Assembly (NCBI RefSeq): GCF_002113375.1
Contig: NZ_NEHO01000001.1
Location: forward strand, 528,950-592,949
Origin: Pseudomonas sp. R37(2017)
Lineage (GTDB): Bacteria; Pseudomonadota; Gammaproteobacteria; Pseudomonadales; Pseudomonadaceae
Direction: 5' to 3'
DNA length: 64,000 bases
The position numbers and the translations under genes were made by a program. The notes below the pieces were generated by a model that saw only the letters and a list, made by a program, of their open reading frames with translations, searched no databases and was not told the origin of the DNA. This document shows positions 1-8,518 of the stretch, in pieces (within the stretch, counting starts at the first letter, position 1; each line of letters opens with the position of its first letter).

Positions 1-344
1 GCTGCCGGCTGCACCTCGACGGCCGGCGGAACCAACGCCTGGAGCAACGGTGCGATGGTCGATACCGGCGCCAGCATGGGTGTCGGTGCTTCGACCACGG
101 CTATTGGAGCCTTCGCTAGCGGTGTGACCACAGGCGCGGGGGCAACCACGATTTTCTGCGCATCGCGGGCCTGCTCTTCAAGCACTGCCGCCTGGAATTC
201 GTCCAGCGCCGCTTCAACCTCGACCACCTGGGCAGGCGCTTCGATTTCGGGCGCAAATTCCTCGGTGACGTCCTGCAGCAAGCTGTCCAGATAAGACTGA
301 AGCGCCAGTTGCGGGCGCGAGGTGGTCTTCAATGGCCGGTTCAT
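1..344 (-). CDS. CheW-like chemotaxis protein, ParP-type (N-terminal part only)
   Basis: The open frame starts at the ATG ending at 344 and runs off the left edge, so only about 114 N-terminal residues are visible. They begin MNRPLKTTSRPQLALQSYL and continue into a low-complexity stretch rich in Ala, Pro and Val. This matches the N-terminus of the Pseudomonas protein encoded next to the ParA-like ATPase in the chemotaxis operon (PA1463 type), whose C-terminal CheW domain would lie outside the window. The family works with ParC to place the chemosensory array at the flagellated pole. The CheW domain itself is not visible; the assignment rests on the N-terminal sequence and on gene order (cheB, motC, motD, parC, this gene). 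Confidence 0.72.
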   Translation of the reverse strand, partial: MNRPLKTTSRPQLALQSYLDSLLQDVTEEFAPEIEAPAQVVEVEAALDEFQAAVLEEQARDAQKIVVAPAPVVTPLAKAPIAVVEAPTPMLAPVSTIAPLLQALVPPAVEVQPA

Positions 345-354
345 GCGCACACAC

Positions 355-447
355 CTGTGCTCGCGATGAACCTGTGCGCACCAGGGGGTGTCAGGTTTCC
401 CGCGTCGTCGTTGACGACCATCGCGAGCGTGCTCGCTCCTACAGGGA
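355..447. repeat. REP-type inverted pair with a shortened left arm (REPIN A)
   Basis: The right arm (about 418-445) is a full REP palindrome, CATCGCGAGCGTGCTCGC followed by TCCTACAG. The left arm (about 356-368) reads CTGTGCTCGCGATG, which is the expected arm minus 12 nt. The pair fills the gap between parC and the CheW-like gene, where it would be transcribed within the operon. Confidence 0.75.
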
Positions 448-458
448 TGGAGGTCATG

Positions 459-1247
459 TCAGGCCACCTGCGCAACGAGTTGCGCCGCCAGCAGATGCTT
501 GAGCAATGCGCGGTAAGCGAGAACGCCGCGGCTCTTGCCGTCGAACTGCGAAGGCGTCAGACCGGCACGGCTGGCATCGCGCAGACGCGTGTCCACCGGA
601 ATATAGCCTTGCCAGATTTCGTCGGGGAATTTGTCGCGCAGCACGCGCAATGTGCCGAGTGACGCCTGGGTGCGGCGGTCAAACAGGGTCGGCACGATGG
701 TGAATGGCAATGCCTGTTTGCGTGAGCGGTTGATCATCGCCAGGGTGTTGACCATGCGCTCAAGCCCCTTGACCGCCAGGTGTTCGGTCTGCACCGGAAT
801 CACCAGTTGCTGGCTCGCAGCCAGGGCATTGACCATCAGCACGCCGAGCAATGGCGGGCTGTCGATCACCGCGTAATCGAAGTCCTGCCACAGTTGCGCC
901 AGGCTCTTGGCAATCACCAGGCCCAAACCGCTCTGCCCCGGCGACTGGCGCTCGAGGGTGGCCAGCGCGGTGCTGGAGGGCAGCAGGGAGATGCGTTCGT
1001 CACTGGTCGACAGCAGCAGTTGACCCGGCAGGCCTTGGGGCACGTTGCCCTTGTGCAGGAACAGGTCGTAGTTGCTGTGTTCCAGAGTGTCGGGGTCGTA
1101 GCCGAAGTAGCTGGTCATGGAGCCGTGGGGGTCGAGATCGACCACGACCACACGCTTGCCCGCCTCCGCCAGCAACCCGGCTAAAGCGATGGAGGAAGTG
1201 GTTTTACCGACACCACCCTTTTGATTGGCGACTGCCCAGACTCTCAT
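459..1247 (-). CDS. parC: ParA-family ATPase ParC (chemotaxis array positioning)
   Basis: A 262-residue MinD/ParA-type P-loop ATPase. The deviant Walker A motif is at residues 9-17 (QKGGVGKTT, K10 and K15), the Walker A' motif VVVVDLDPHG is near 33-42, and the Walker B segment YAVIDSPP follows. In polarly flagellated gammaproteobacteria this operon-encoded ParA homologue (PA1462 type) recruits chemotaxis clusters to the cell pole with the CheW-like ParP. It is unlikely to be a chromosome-partition ParA because no parB follows and it lies between motD and a CheW-like gene. The ATG at 1247 gives a normal N-terminus. The gene is separated from its downstream partner by REPIN A. Confidence 0.9.
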   Translation of the reverse strand: MRVWAVANQKGGVGKTTSSIALAGLLAEAGKRVVVVDLDPHGSMTSYFGYDPDTLEHSNYDLFLHKGNVPQGLPGQLLLSTSDERISLLPSSTALATLERQSPGQSGLGLVIAKSLAQLWQDFDYAVIDSPPLLGVLMVNALAASQQLVIPVQTEHLAVKGLERMVNTLAMINRSRKQALPFTIVPTLFDRRTQASLGTLRVLRDKFPDEIWQGYIPVDTRLRDASRAGLTPSQFDGKSRGVLAYRALLKHLLAAQLVAQVA

Positions 1248-1290
1248 TCGGATTGTTCCTCCCGGCCGATTGGATCGACCGAGAAATAGC

Positions 1291-2181
1291 TCAACGTGTT
1301 AATGCGGGTGACGGAGAATTGACGGCGTTCTCTCGTACCGGCGACTTGACCGGGGTCGGTGCAGTTTGTGTGCCAGCACGCTTCAATGCCGCATCCGGTT
1401 GCGCATTGGCGGTTCCGGTGCCGGTCAGGCTGCGGCGCACATCGAGGTTGCGCGACACCACCAGCACCACGCGACGGTTGCGGGCACGGCCTTCGGCGGT
1501 GGCGTTGTTGGCCACCGGCTGAAACTCGCCATAGCCCACCGAGGCCAGGCGACCGGGGTTCACCCCCTGCATCGCCAGCATGCGCACGATACTGGCCGAA
1601 CGGGCCGAGGACAGTTCCCAGTTGGTCGGATATTGCGCGGTGCGAATCGGTTGATCGTCAGTGAAACCTTCGACATGAATCGGGTTGTCGAACGGCTTCA
1701 GGATCGCCGCGACTTTGTCGATGATGTTGAACGCGATGTCGCTGGGCATGGCGTCGCCGCTGCCGAACAACAGGCTGGAGTTGAGCTCGATCTCGACCCA
1801 CAACTCATTGCCGCGCACGGTCATCTGGTTGGAGCTGATCAGGTCACCAAACGCCGCGCTGATGTCGTCGGCGATGCTTTTGAGTGGATCGCTGGCGCCG
1901 GCGACACCGGCATCGACCTGGTCACTGTCCTTGACCAACGGCTTGGCCGGGGTCACGGTCTTCGGTCGCTCGTCACCGATCGGGATCGGCTTGAGCGCGC
2001 GATCGGTATCGGTGAACACCCCGATCAGCGCTTCGGAAATGACCTTGTACTTGCCTTCGTTCACCGACGAAATGGAATACATCACCACGAAAAAGGCGAA
2101 CAGCAAGGTGATGAAGTCGGCGTAGGAAACCAGCCAACGCTCATGGTTTACATGCTCTTCATGCTGGCGACGACGGGCCAT
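1291..2181 (-). CDS. motD: Flagellar stator protein MotD
   Basis: A 296-residue MotB-family stator subunit. One N-terminal membrane segment (about 17-38) carries the conserved proton-binding aspartate in SYADFITLLFAFF (D22). A periplasmic OmpA-like peptidoglycan-binding domain spans roughly 130-245, with GFTDDQPI and SARSASIVRML. It pairs with MotC, encoded 20 nt upstream, to form the second stator of Pseudomonas, which supports swimming at high load. A Pro/Ala/Thr-rich tail follows the OmpA domain. The start is the ATG at 2181. The gene lies in the order cheB-motC-motD-parC found in other pseudomonads, so it is transcribed with the chemotaxis genes. Confidence 0.95.
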   Translation of the reverse strand: MARRRQHEEHVNHERWLVSYADFITLLFAFFVVMYSISSVNEGKYKVISEALIGVFTDTDRALKPIPIGDERPKTVTPAKPLVKDSDQVDAGVAGASDPLKSIADDISAAFGDLISSNQMTVRGNELWVEIELNSSLLFGSGDAMPSDIAFNIIDKVAAILKPFDNPIHVEGFTDDQPIRTAQYPTNWELSSARSASIVRMLAMQGVNPGRLASVGYGEFQPVANNATAEGRARNRRVVLVVSRNLDVRRSLTGTGTANAQPDAALKRAGTQTAPTPVKSPVRENAVNSPSPALTR

Positions 2182-2200
2182 GAGGTTATTCCCTTATTGC

Positions 2201-2941
2201 CTAATCCATGAAGCCCTGGAGCTTCAACTCAATGGAGCGAGGGTTTTCACCTTCGGCGATCGACAGCAGCCCTTCGAGCAGCATTTCGCGATAACGCGAC
2301 TGGCGCAACGCAATGGATTTGAGTTTGGCGGCAATCGGCAGCAGCACCAGGTTGGCGCTGGCCACGCCATAGATGGTGGCGACGAAGGCCACGGCGATGC
2401 CGTTACCCAGTTGCGACGGATCACCGAGGTTGCCCATGACGTGAATCAGGCCCATAACCGCACCGATGATGCCGATGGTCGGCGCGTAGCCGCCCATGCT
2501 CTCGAAGACCTTGGCCGCTTCGACATCGCGGCTTTCCTGGGTGTAGAAATCCACTTCCAGAATGCTGCGGATCGCTTCCGGCTCGGCACCGTCGACCAGC
2601 AGTTGCAGGCCTTTGCGCGCATAGTTGTCGGGCTCGGCATCGGCGATGCCTTCAAGGCCCAGCAGGCCTTCCTTGCGCGCCGTCAGGCTCCAGTTCACCA
2701 CGCGGTCGATGCCACCGGCCAGGTCGACGCGAGGCGGGAACAGGATCCAGGCGAGGATCTGCATGGCGCGCTTGAAGGCGCTCATCGGCGATTGCAGCAG
2801 CGCGGCGCCAATGGTGCCGCCGAGCACGATCAGTGCTGCCGGGCCGTTGGCCAGGGCGCCGAGGTGACCGCCTTCAAGGAAGTTGCCGCCAATGATGGCG
2901 ACGAATGCCATGATGATGCCGATCAGGCTTAGAACATCCAT
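2201..2941 (-). CDS. motC: Flagellar stator protein MotC
   Basis: A 246-residue MotA-family proton-channel subunit starting [13 protein letters not shown]. Four membrane segments are visible: two near the N-terminus (about 1-25 and 32-52) and two around 150-205, with a large cytoplasmic loop between them. I chose the ATG ending at 2941 because it overlaps the cheB stop codon (TGATG), a usual coupling signal, and because family members start with MDVL. A longer start three codons upstream is possible. It forms the MotCD stator with the next gene. Confidence 0.95.
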   Translation of the reverse strand: MDVLSLIGIIMAFVAIIGGNFLEGGHLGALANGPAALIVLGGTIGAALLQSPMSAFKRAMQILAWILFPPRVDLAGGIDRVVNWSLTARKEGLLGLEGIADAEPDNYARKGLQLLVDGAEPEAIRSILEVDFYTQESRDVEAAKVFESMGGYAPTIGIIGAVMGLIHVMGNLGDPSQLGNGIAVAFVATIYGVASANLVLLPIAAKLKSIALRQSRYREMLLEGLLSIAEGENPRSIELKLQGFMD

Positions 2942-4071
2942 CAGATGCACGCCTCGACCAGGTGCCTGCCAATGTCGTCGAGGCTGTACACCGCGTCGGC
3001 GAGTTCAGCTTTGACAATGGCCATTGGCATGCCGTAGATCACGCAACTGGCTTCGTCCTGCGCCCAGATCGAGCTGCCGCCCTGCTTGAGCAGGCGCGCA
3101 CCTTCACGACCGTCGGCGCCCATGCCGGTCAGGACCACCGCCAGAACTTTGTCGCCGTAGGACTTGGCCGCCGAACCGAACGTAATGTCCACGCACGGCT
3201 TGTAGTTCAGACGCTCGTCACCCGGGAGGATTTTCACCGCGCCACGGCCGTCGATCATCATCTGCTTGCCGCCCGGTGCCAACAGCGCCAGGCCCGGACG
3301 CAGGATGTCGCCATCCTCGGCTTCCTTGACGCTGATGCGGCAGAGCTTGTCCAGGCGTTCGGCGAAGGCCTTGGTGAAGGCTGCCGGCATGTGTTGAACC
3401 AGCACGATCGGCGCCGGGAAGTTGGCCGGCAACTGGGTCAGGACCCGCTGCAAGGCGACCGGACCGCCGGTGGACGTACCAATGGCAACCAGCTTGTAGT
3501 TTTTGCGTTTTGGCGCAGGCGACGACGGACTGGCCGCAGGCGTACGCGCAGGGATCGGTGCCGGTGCCGGACGCACAGGCGCGCTGTTGCCAAAGCTGCC
3601 AATGCTCGAAGGTGCGGGCGTCGGGGCTGGCGCGGCGACAGGTGCCGGGGCGCTGTAGTGACTGATGCGACGATTACTGCGCGAGATGCTGAGGATTTTC
3701 TCGCACAGCAGTTGCTTGACCTTCTCGGGGTTGCGCGAGATGTCTTCGAAATTCTTCGGCAGGAAGTCCACCGCACCGGCATCCAGCGCATCGAGAGTGA
3801 CCCGGGCGCCTTCGTGGGTCAGCGAGGAGAACATCAGGACCGGGGTCGGGCAGCGTTGCATGATGTGCCGCACGGCGGTGATGCCGTCCATCATCGGCAT
3901 CTCGTAGTCCATCGTGATCACGTCGGGCTTGAGGGCCAGCGCCTGATCGATCGCCTCTTTGCCGTTGGTCGCCGTGCCGACGACCTGGATACTGGAATCC
4001 GCTGAAAGAATTTCCGAGACGCGGCGGCGGAAAAACCCCGAATCGTCCACCACCAGGACTTTGACTGCCAT
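2941..4071 (-). CDS. cheB: Chemotaxis protein-glutamate methylesterase CheB
   Basis: A 376-residue two-domain response regulator. The receiver domain (about 1-122) has the acidic pair D9/D10 and phosphoacceptor D55 in [10 protein letters not shown] long Pro/Ala/Ser linker (about 140-190) joins it to the methylesterase domain, in which AIGTSTGGP (catalytic Ser), VQHMPAAFT (His) and [10 protein letters not shown] (Asp) are visible. It removes methyl groups from, and deamidates, chemoreceptors during adaptation. The ATG at 4071 has GGAG 5 nt upstream; an in-frame GTG two codons earlier is less likely. It lies between cheA and motC. Confidence 0.96.
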   Translation of the reverse strand: MAVKVLVVDDSGFFRRRVSEILSADSSIQVVGTATNGKEAIDQALALKPDVITMDYEMPMMDGITAVRHIMQRCPTPVLMFSSLTHEGARVTLDALDAGAVDFLPKNFEDISRNPEKVKQLLCEKILSISRSNRRISHYSAPAPVAAPAPTPAPSSIGSFGNSAPVRPAPAPIPARTPAASPSSPAPKRKNYKLVAIGTSTGGPVALQRVLTQLPANFPAPIVLVQHMPAAFTKAFAERLDKLCRISVKEAEDGDILRPGLALLAPGGKQMMIDGRGAVKILPGDERLNYKPCVDITFGSAAKSYGDKVLAVVLTGMGADGREGARLLKQGGSSIWAQDEASCVIYGMPMAIVKAELADAVYSLDDIGRHLVEACI

Positions 4072-4119
4072 AAACACTCCATTAGATGGAGCGAGGCCAG
4101 GCGCCCCGCTCCACCAGAA

Positions 4120-6375
4120 TCAAATACGCCGTGTGGCGTAACGCTTGAGCATGCTCGGAACATCGAGAATCAGCGCGATGCGGCCGTCACCGGTGATGGT
4201 GGCGCCGGACATGCCCGCGGTTCCCTGGAGCATTTTGCCCAATGGCTTGATGACCACTTCCTCCTGGCCCACCAGTTGATCGACGACAAAGCCGATCCGC
4301 TGCGTGCCCACCGAAAGGATCACCACGTGGCCCTCGCGCTGCTCTTCGTGAGCGGCGGAGCTGACCAGCCAGCGTTTGAGATAGAACAATGGCAGCGCCT
4401 TGTCCCGCACGATCACCACTTCCTGGCCGTCCACGACGTTGGTGGTCGACAGGTCGAGGTGGAAGATCTCGTTGACGTTCACCAGCGGGAACGCAAACGC
4501 CTGGTTGCCGAGCATGACCATCAGCGTCGGCATGATCGCCAGGGTCAGCGGCACCTTGATGACGATCTTCGAACCCTGGCCCTTGGCCGAGTAGATGTTG
4601 ATCGAACCGTTGAGCTGGGAAATCTTGGTTTTCACCACGTCCATGCCCACACCGCGACCCGATACATCGGAGATCTCGGTCTTGGTCGAGAACCCCGGGG
4701 CGAAGATCAGGTTGTAGCACTCGGTATCGCTCAGGCGATCGGCCGCATCCTTGTCCATCACGCCACGCTTGACCGCGATGGAGCGCAGGACATTCGGGTC
4801 CATGCCTTTGCCGTCATCGGAGATCGACAGCAGGATGTGATCGCCCTCCTGCTCGGCCGCCAGGATGACCTTGCCGCCACGGGCCTTGCCCGAGGCTTCG
4901 CGTTCTTCCGGCGATTCGATGCCGTGGTCGACCGCGTTGCGCACCAAGTGGACCAACGGATCGGCCAGGGCCTCGACGAGGTTCTTGTCGAGGTCGGTGT
5001 CTTCGCCGACCAGTTCCAGGTTGATCTCTTTCTTGAGCTGGCGAGCCAGGTCGCGAACCAGGCGCGGGAAGCGCCCGAAAACTTTCTTGATCGGTTGCAT
5101 CCGGGTCTTCATGACCGCGGTCTGCAGGTCGGCCGTGACCACGTCGAGGTTCGACACGGCCTTGGACATGGCTTCGTCGCCGCTGTTGAGACCCAGGCGG
5201 ACCAGGCGATTACGTACCAGCACCAGCTCGCCGACCATGTTCATGATCTCGTCGAGACGCGCAGTATCGACGCGTACGGTGGTCTCGGCTTCGCTCGCCG
5301 TTTTTTCCGCCGGTGGCGCGGCCGGGGCGCGGGACGGTGCCGGTGCAGCAGCGGCTGCCGGGGCTTCGGCTTTTGGCTCCGGGGCCTTGGCGACCGGTTT
5401 CGGCGCCGCCTTGGCTGCCGGTGCCACCACAGCGGCGCTCGAACCGTTGGCCACAGCCGCGGAGCCGACTTCGCTGAACTTGCCCTTGCCGTGCAGTTCA
5501 TCGACCAGCGCTTCGAACTCGTGATCGGAAATCAGATCGCTGCCGGCCGCCGCGGCGGCGGGTGCTGCAGATGCAGGCACCGAAGCGATGGCCGACTCCA
5601 GTGCCTCGACAGCAAAGTTACCTTTGCCGTGCAACTGGTCGAGCAGTGCTTCAAATTCGTCGTCAGTAATATCGGAACTGTCGCTCGCCGCTTTCGGAGC
5701 CTCTGGCGCAGCCGGAGCCGGTGCAAGCGCATCGACGGCAAACTGGCCTTTACCGTGCAACTGATCGAGCAACGACTCGAACTCGGCATCGGTGATTTCG
5801 TCGCTGCCAGCCGCATCGCTTGCAGGTGCCTGAGCAACCGTGGGCGCCTCGGCCTGTGCCTTCACGGCGTTGAGCGAGTCCAGCAGCTGCTCGAATTCGT
5901 TATCGGTAACATCGCCTGCATCGGCTTCCACCACAGGTGCTTCAACCTCTGCGATCACTGGCGCAGCAGTCACTTCGTCCGCCGATTGCGGCTCGGCCAG
6001 GCGGGCCAGTGCCGCAAGCAGTTCCGGAGTCGCAGCCGTGATCGGGCTGCGTTCGCGGACTTCGCTGAACATGCTGTTCACCGCGTCCAGCGCTTCGAGA
6101 ACCACGTCCATCAGCTCCGAATCGACGCGACGCTCGCCCTTGCGCAGGATGTCGAACACGTTCTCGGCGATGTGGCAGCACTCCACCAACTCGTTGAGCT
6201 GGAGGAAGCCGGCGCCCCCTTTTACAGTGTGAAAACCGCGAAAAATTGCATTGAGCAGATCCGCATCATCCGGACGGCTTTCCAGCTCGACCAGTTGCTC
6301 GGACAGTTGCTCTAGAATCTCGCCGGCCTCAACCAGGAAATCCTGAAGGATCTCTTCATCGGCGCCGAAGCTCAT
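4120..6375 (-). CDS. cheA: Chemotaxis sensor kinase CheA
   Basis: A 751-residue cytoplasmic histidine kinase. The N-terminal Hpt domain carries the phosphorylated His at about residue 49 in FRGFHTVKGGAG. Residues 155-300 hold four copies of an acidic repeat (EFExLLDQLHGKG type). The dimerisation domain follows, then the ATPase domain (VRNAVDHGIESPEERE, SDDGKGMD, GRGVGMDVV) and a C-terminal CheW-like domain ending near YATRRI. It passes phosphate to CheY and CheB according to receptor signals. It is slightly short for the family because the linker is compact. It sits between cheZ (53 nt upstream) and cheB. Confidence 0.97.
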   Translation of the reverse strand: MSFGADEEILQDFLVEAGEILEQLSEQLVELESRPDDADLLNAIFRGFHTVKGGAGFLQLNELVECCHIAENVFDILRKGERRVDSELMDVVLEALDAVNSMFSEVRERSPITAATPELLAALARLAEPQSADEVTAAPVIAEVEAPVVEADAGDVTDNEFEQLLDSLNAVKAQAEAPTVAQAPASDAAGSDEITDAEFESLLDQLHGKGQFAVDALAPAPAAPEAPKAASDSSDITDDEFEALLDQLHGKGNFAVEALESAIASVPASAAPAAAAAGSDLISDHEFEALVDELHGKGKFSEVGSAAVANGSSAAVVAPAAKAAPKPVAKAPEPKAEAPAAAAAPAPSRAPAAPPAEKTASEAETTVRVDTARLDEIMNMVGELVLVRNRLVRLGLNSGDEAMSKAVSNLDVVTADLQTAVMKTRMQPIKKVFGRFPRLVRDLARQLKKEINLELVGEDTDLDKNLVEALADPLVHLVRNAVDHGIESPEEREASGKARGGKVILAAEQEGDHILLSISDDGKGMDPNVLRSIAVKRGVMDKDAADRLSDTECYNLIFAPGFSTKTEISDVSGRGVGMDVVKTKISQLNGSINIYSAKGQGSKIVIKVPLTLAIMPTLMVMLGNQAFAFPLVNVNEIFHLDLSTTNVVDGQEVVIVRDKALPLFYLKRWLVSSAAHEEQREGHVVILSVGTQRIGFVVDQLVGQEEVVIKPLGKMLQGTAGMSGATITGDGRIALILDVPSMLKRYATRRI

Positions 6376-6428
6376 TAAGGGTGTGCTCCTACAGGTCTAA
6401 AAACCCAAAAACCTAAAATGCCTGAATT

Positions 6429-7217
6429 CTAAAAGCCCAGGCTGGATAACAAGTCGTCCACATCATCCTGACCGGATACAACGTCTTCTCTTTTATCGGC
6501 ATGAATCTGCGGACCTTCACCCTGAGAGAGATGTTTTTGTGGATCTTTTTCAGCCAGCATCGCTTCACGGTCATGTTCGATGCCCGCAAAGCGGTCCACC
6601 TGGCTGGCCATGAGCACGAGCTTGAGCAGGTTGCTTTCAACTTCGGTGACCAACTGGGTCACGCGCTTGATCACTTGCCCCGTGAGGTCCTGGTAATCCT
6701 GGGCGAGCAGGATGTCGTTGAGGTTGCCCGACACCGCGCGGTTGTCCGTGCCGCTGCGTGCCAGGAAACCGTCGACCCGTCGAGCCAGCTCACGAAACTC
6801 TTGCGCGTCGACCTCGCGTCGCATGAAGCGTCCCCAGTCCGCGCTCAAGGCCTGGGCTTCGTCCGCCAGGCTGTTGACCAGCGGCGTGGCACTTTCCACC
6901 AGGTCCATGGTGCGGTTGGCCGCGGCCTCGGTCAGCTTGACGACATAGCCCAGACGCTCGGTGGCGTCGGTGATCTGGGACACTTCTTCGGCTTGCGGCA
7001 TGTGCGGGGCAATCTGGAAATTGACGATCGCGCTATGCAGTTCGCGTGTGAGCTTGCCCACTTCCTGATACAGGCCGCGGTCACGGGTCTGGTTGAGCTC
7101 ATGGATCAATTGCACCGCGTCGCCGAACTTGCCCTTTTCAAGGCTCGCGACCAGTTCGACGGCGTGTTTTTTCAGGGTCGATTCAAAATCGCCCAATGAA
7201 GTTTCGTTATTGCCCAT
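6429..7217 (-). CDS. cheZ: Chemotaxis phosphatase CheZ
   Basis: A 262-residue, largely helical protein that dephosphorylates CheY-P. The conserved catalytic helix with AQDYQDLTGQVIKRV lies near the middle, and the C-terminal peptide VDDLLSSLGF matches the amphipathic CheY-binding tail. The ATG at 7217 was chosen because GGGGGAG lies just upstream and family members begin a few residues before DFESTLKKHA; a start six codons further upstream is open but lacks this support. It is 21 nt downstream of cheY and probably co-transcribed with it. Confidence 0.95.
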   Translation of the reverse strand: MGNNETSLGDFESTLKKHAVELVASLEKGKFGDAVQLIHELNQTRDRGLYQEVGKLTRELHSAIVNFQIAPHMPQAEEVSQITDATERLGYVVKLTEAAANRTMDLVESATPLVNSLADEAQALSADWGRFMRREVDAQEFRELARRVDGFLARSGTDNRAVSGNLNDILLAQDYQDLTGQVIKRVTQLVTEVESNLLKLVLMASQVDRFAGIEHDREAMLAEKDPQKHLSQGEGPQIHADKREDVVSGQDDVDDLLSSLGF

Positions 7218-7238
7218 AGCTCCCCCGTGGCGCACTCA

Positions 7239-7610
7239 TCAACCGATGCGTTCGAAAATCTTCTCGATTTTTTCTTTCAACGCCTGGGCCGTGAAGGGTT
7301 TGACCACATAGCCGTTAACGCCGGCCTGGGCCGCTTCGATGATCTGCTCGCGCTTGGCTTCAGCGGTCACCATCAGCACCGGCAGGTGCTTGAGCTTTTC
7401 ATCGGCACGCACGTGGCGCAGCAGATCGATACCGGTCATGCCAGGCATGTTCCAGTCCGTTACCAGAAAGTCGATGCTTCCGCTGTTGAGTACCGGAATG
7501 GCGGTAGTGCCATCGTCGGCCTCGACGGTGTTGGTGAACCCAAGGTCACGCAGCAGGTTCTTGATGATCCGCCGCATCGTTGAGAAGTCATCAACGATGA
7601 GGATTTTCAT
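7239..7610 (-). CDS. cheY: Chemotaxis response regulator CheY
   Basis: A 123-residue single receiver domain: acidic pair D7/D8, phosphoacceptor D52 in LVTDWNMPG, the switch Thr in VMVTAEA and the conserved Lys in YVVKPFT. It binds FliM when phosphorylated and changes motor rotation. The ATG at 7610 starts [12 protein letters not shown] like its homologues; a TTG eight codons upstream also has an SD-like GGAGG but would add an unusual extension. About 170 nt separate it from fliA. That gap holds a GC-rich hairpin with a short T run (about 7644-7675), possibly a weak terminator before the chemotaxis genes. Confidence 0.95.
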   Translation of the reverse strand: MKILIVDDFSTMRRIIKNLLRDLGFTNTVEADDGTTAIPVLNSGSIDFLVTDWNMPGMTGIDLLRHVRADEKLKHLPVLMVTAEAKREQIIEAAQAGVNGYVVKPFTAQALKEKIEKIFERIG

Positions 7611-7777
7611 GTTCTTGTCCAATTCGACCTCCAAGCAGTCTTAAACGCGCCCAGCACCTGGACGCGCCGTTTCAATCAATCCGGCAAAGCACTCGATGAC
7701 TGTCTGGAGCACAACAGATCGAGACCGGGGCAGTCAGCACCACACCAGCCTCGTTCGCAGTGTCCCCCACACTGCCT

Positions 7778-8518
7778 TCAGCGCGCTCGCCACTCCCCCA
7801 AACGCCCCCGCAAACGGGCCGCGCACTGGCTGTGTAACTGGCTGACCCGCGATTCGCTGACCCCCAGGACCTCACCGATTTCCTTGAGGTTCAACTCTTC
7901 GTCGTAGTACAGCGCCAACACCAGGCGCTCACGCTCCGGCAAATTGGCAATCGCATCCGCCAGCGCCGCCTGGAAGCGTTCATCTTCCAGATCGCGTGAC
8001 GGCTCGAGATGAGCATTGGCGCCATCCTCGTGCAGCCCTTCGTGTTCGCCGTCCTGCAAAAGATCGTCGAAACTGAATAACCGGCTGCCCAGGGTGTCGT
8101 TCAAAATTCCGTAGTAATCATCGAGACTCAATTGGAGTTCGGCCGCAACCTCGTGATCTTTAGCGTCACGGCCGGTTTTCGCTTCAATCGAGCGAATGGC
8201 GTCGCTGACCATGCGCGTATTGCGGTGAACCGAACGTGGCGCCCAGTCTCCCTTGCGCACTTCATCGAGCATGGCGCCGCGGATTCGAATGCCCGCGTAC
8301 GTCTCGAAACTGGCGCCTTTGCTGGCGTCATATTTGCTCGACACTTCAAGCAGGCCGATCATCCCGGCCTGGATCAAGTCTTCGACCTGGACACTGGCCG
8401 GCAAGCGCGCCAGCAAGTGGTAGGCAATGCGTTTAACCAGCGGCGCGTAACGCTCGATCAGCTCGTACTGCGCATCACGGGCTGATTTTTTGTAGAGGTT
8501 GTAACCGCTGGCCGTCAT
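7778..8518 (-). CDS. fliA: Flagellar sigma factor FliA (sigma28)
   Basis: A 246-residue sigma70-family factor. It has region 2 (LIQAGMIGLLEVSSKYD and FETYAGIRIRGAMLDEVRKGDWAPRSV), region 3, and a region 4 helix-turn-helix (LNLKEIGEVLGVSESRVSQLHS). It directs transcription of late flagellar genes such as fliC. The ATG at 8518 overlaps the fleN stop as ATGA, which fixes the start; the longer open frame upstream is only fleN read in another phase. It is the last gene of the flhA-flhF-fleN-fliA series. FlgM, its antagonist, is not in the window. Confidence 0.97.
   Translation of the reverse strand: MTASGYNLYKKSARDAQYELIERYAPLVKRIAYHLLARLPASVQVEDLIQAGMIGLLEVSSKYDASKGASFETYAGIRIRGAMLDEVRKGDWAPRSVHRNTRMVSDAIRSIEAKTGRDAKDHEVAAELQLSLDDYYGILNDTLGSRLFSFDDLLQDGEHEGLHEDGANAHLEPSRDLEDERFQAALADAIANLPERERLVLALYYDEELNLKEIGEVLGVSESRVSQLHSQCAARLRGRLGEWRAR

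Noticed and set aside
459..1247. Chromosome or plasmid partition ParA and a nearby origin
   Set aside because: No parB, parS-like cluster or DnaA boxes were seen; the neighbours are motD and a CheW-like gene.
4276..6315. Very long plus-strand open frame opposite cheA
   Set aside because: It is the antisense shadow of a high-GC gene; the encoded protein is rich in Arg, His and Asp without motifs, and cheA on the other strand is certain. The same holds for long plus-strand frames opposite pse, fli and glycosyltransferase genes.
7239..7634. Longer CheY starting at a TTG codon
   Set aside because: It has an SD-like GGAGG but would add eight residues not found in CheY proteins; the ATG start gives the standard N-terminus.
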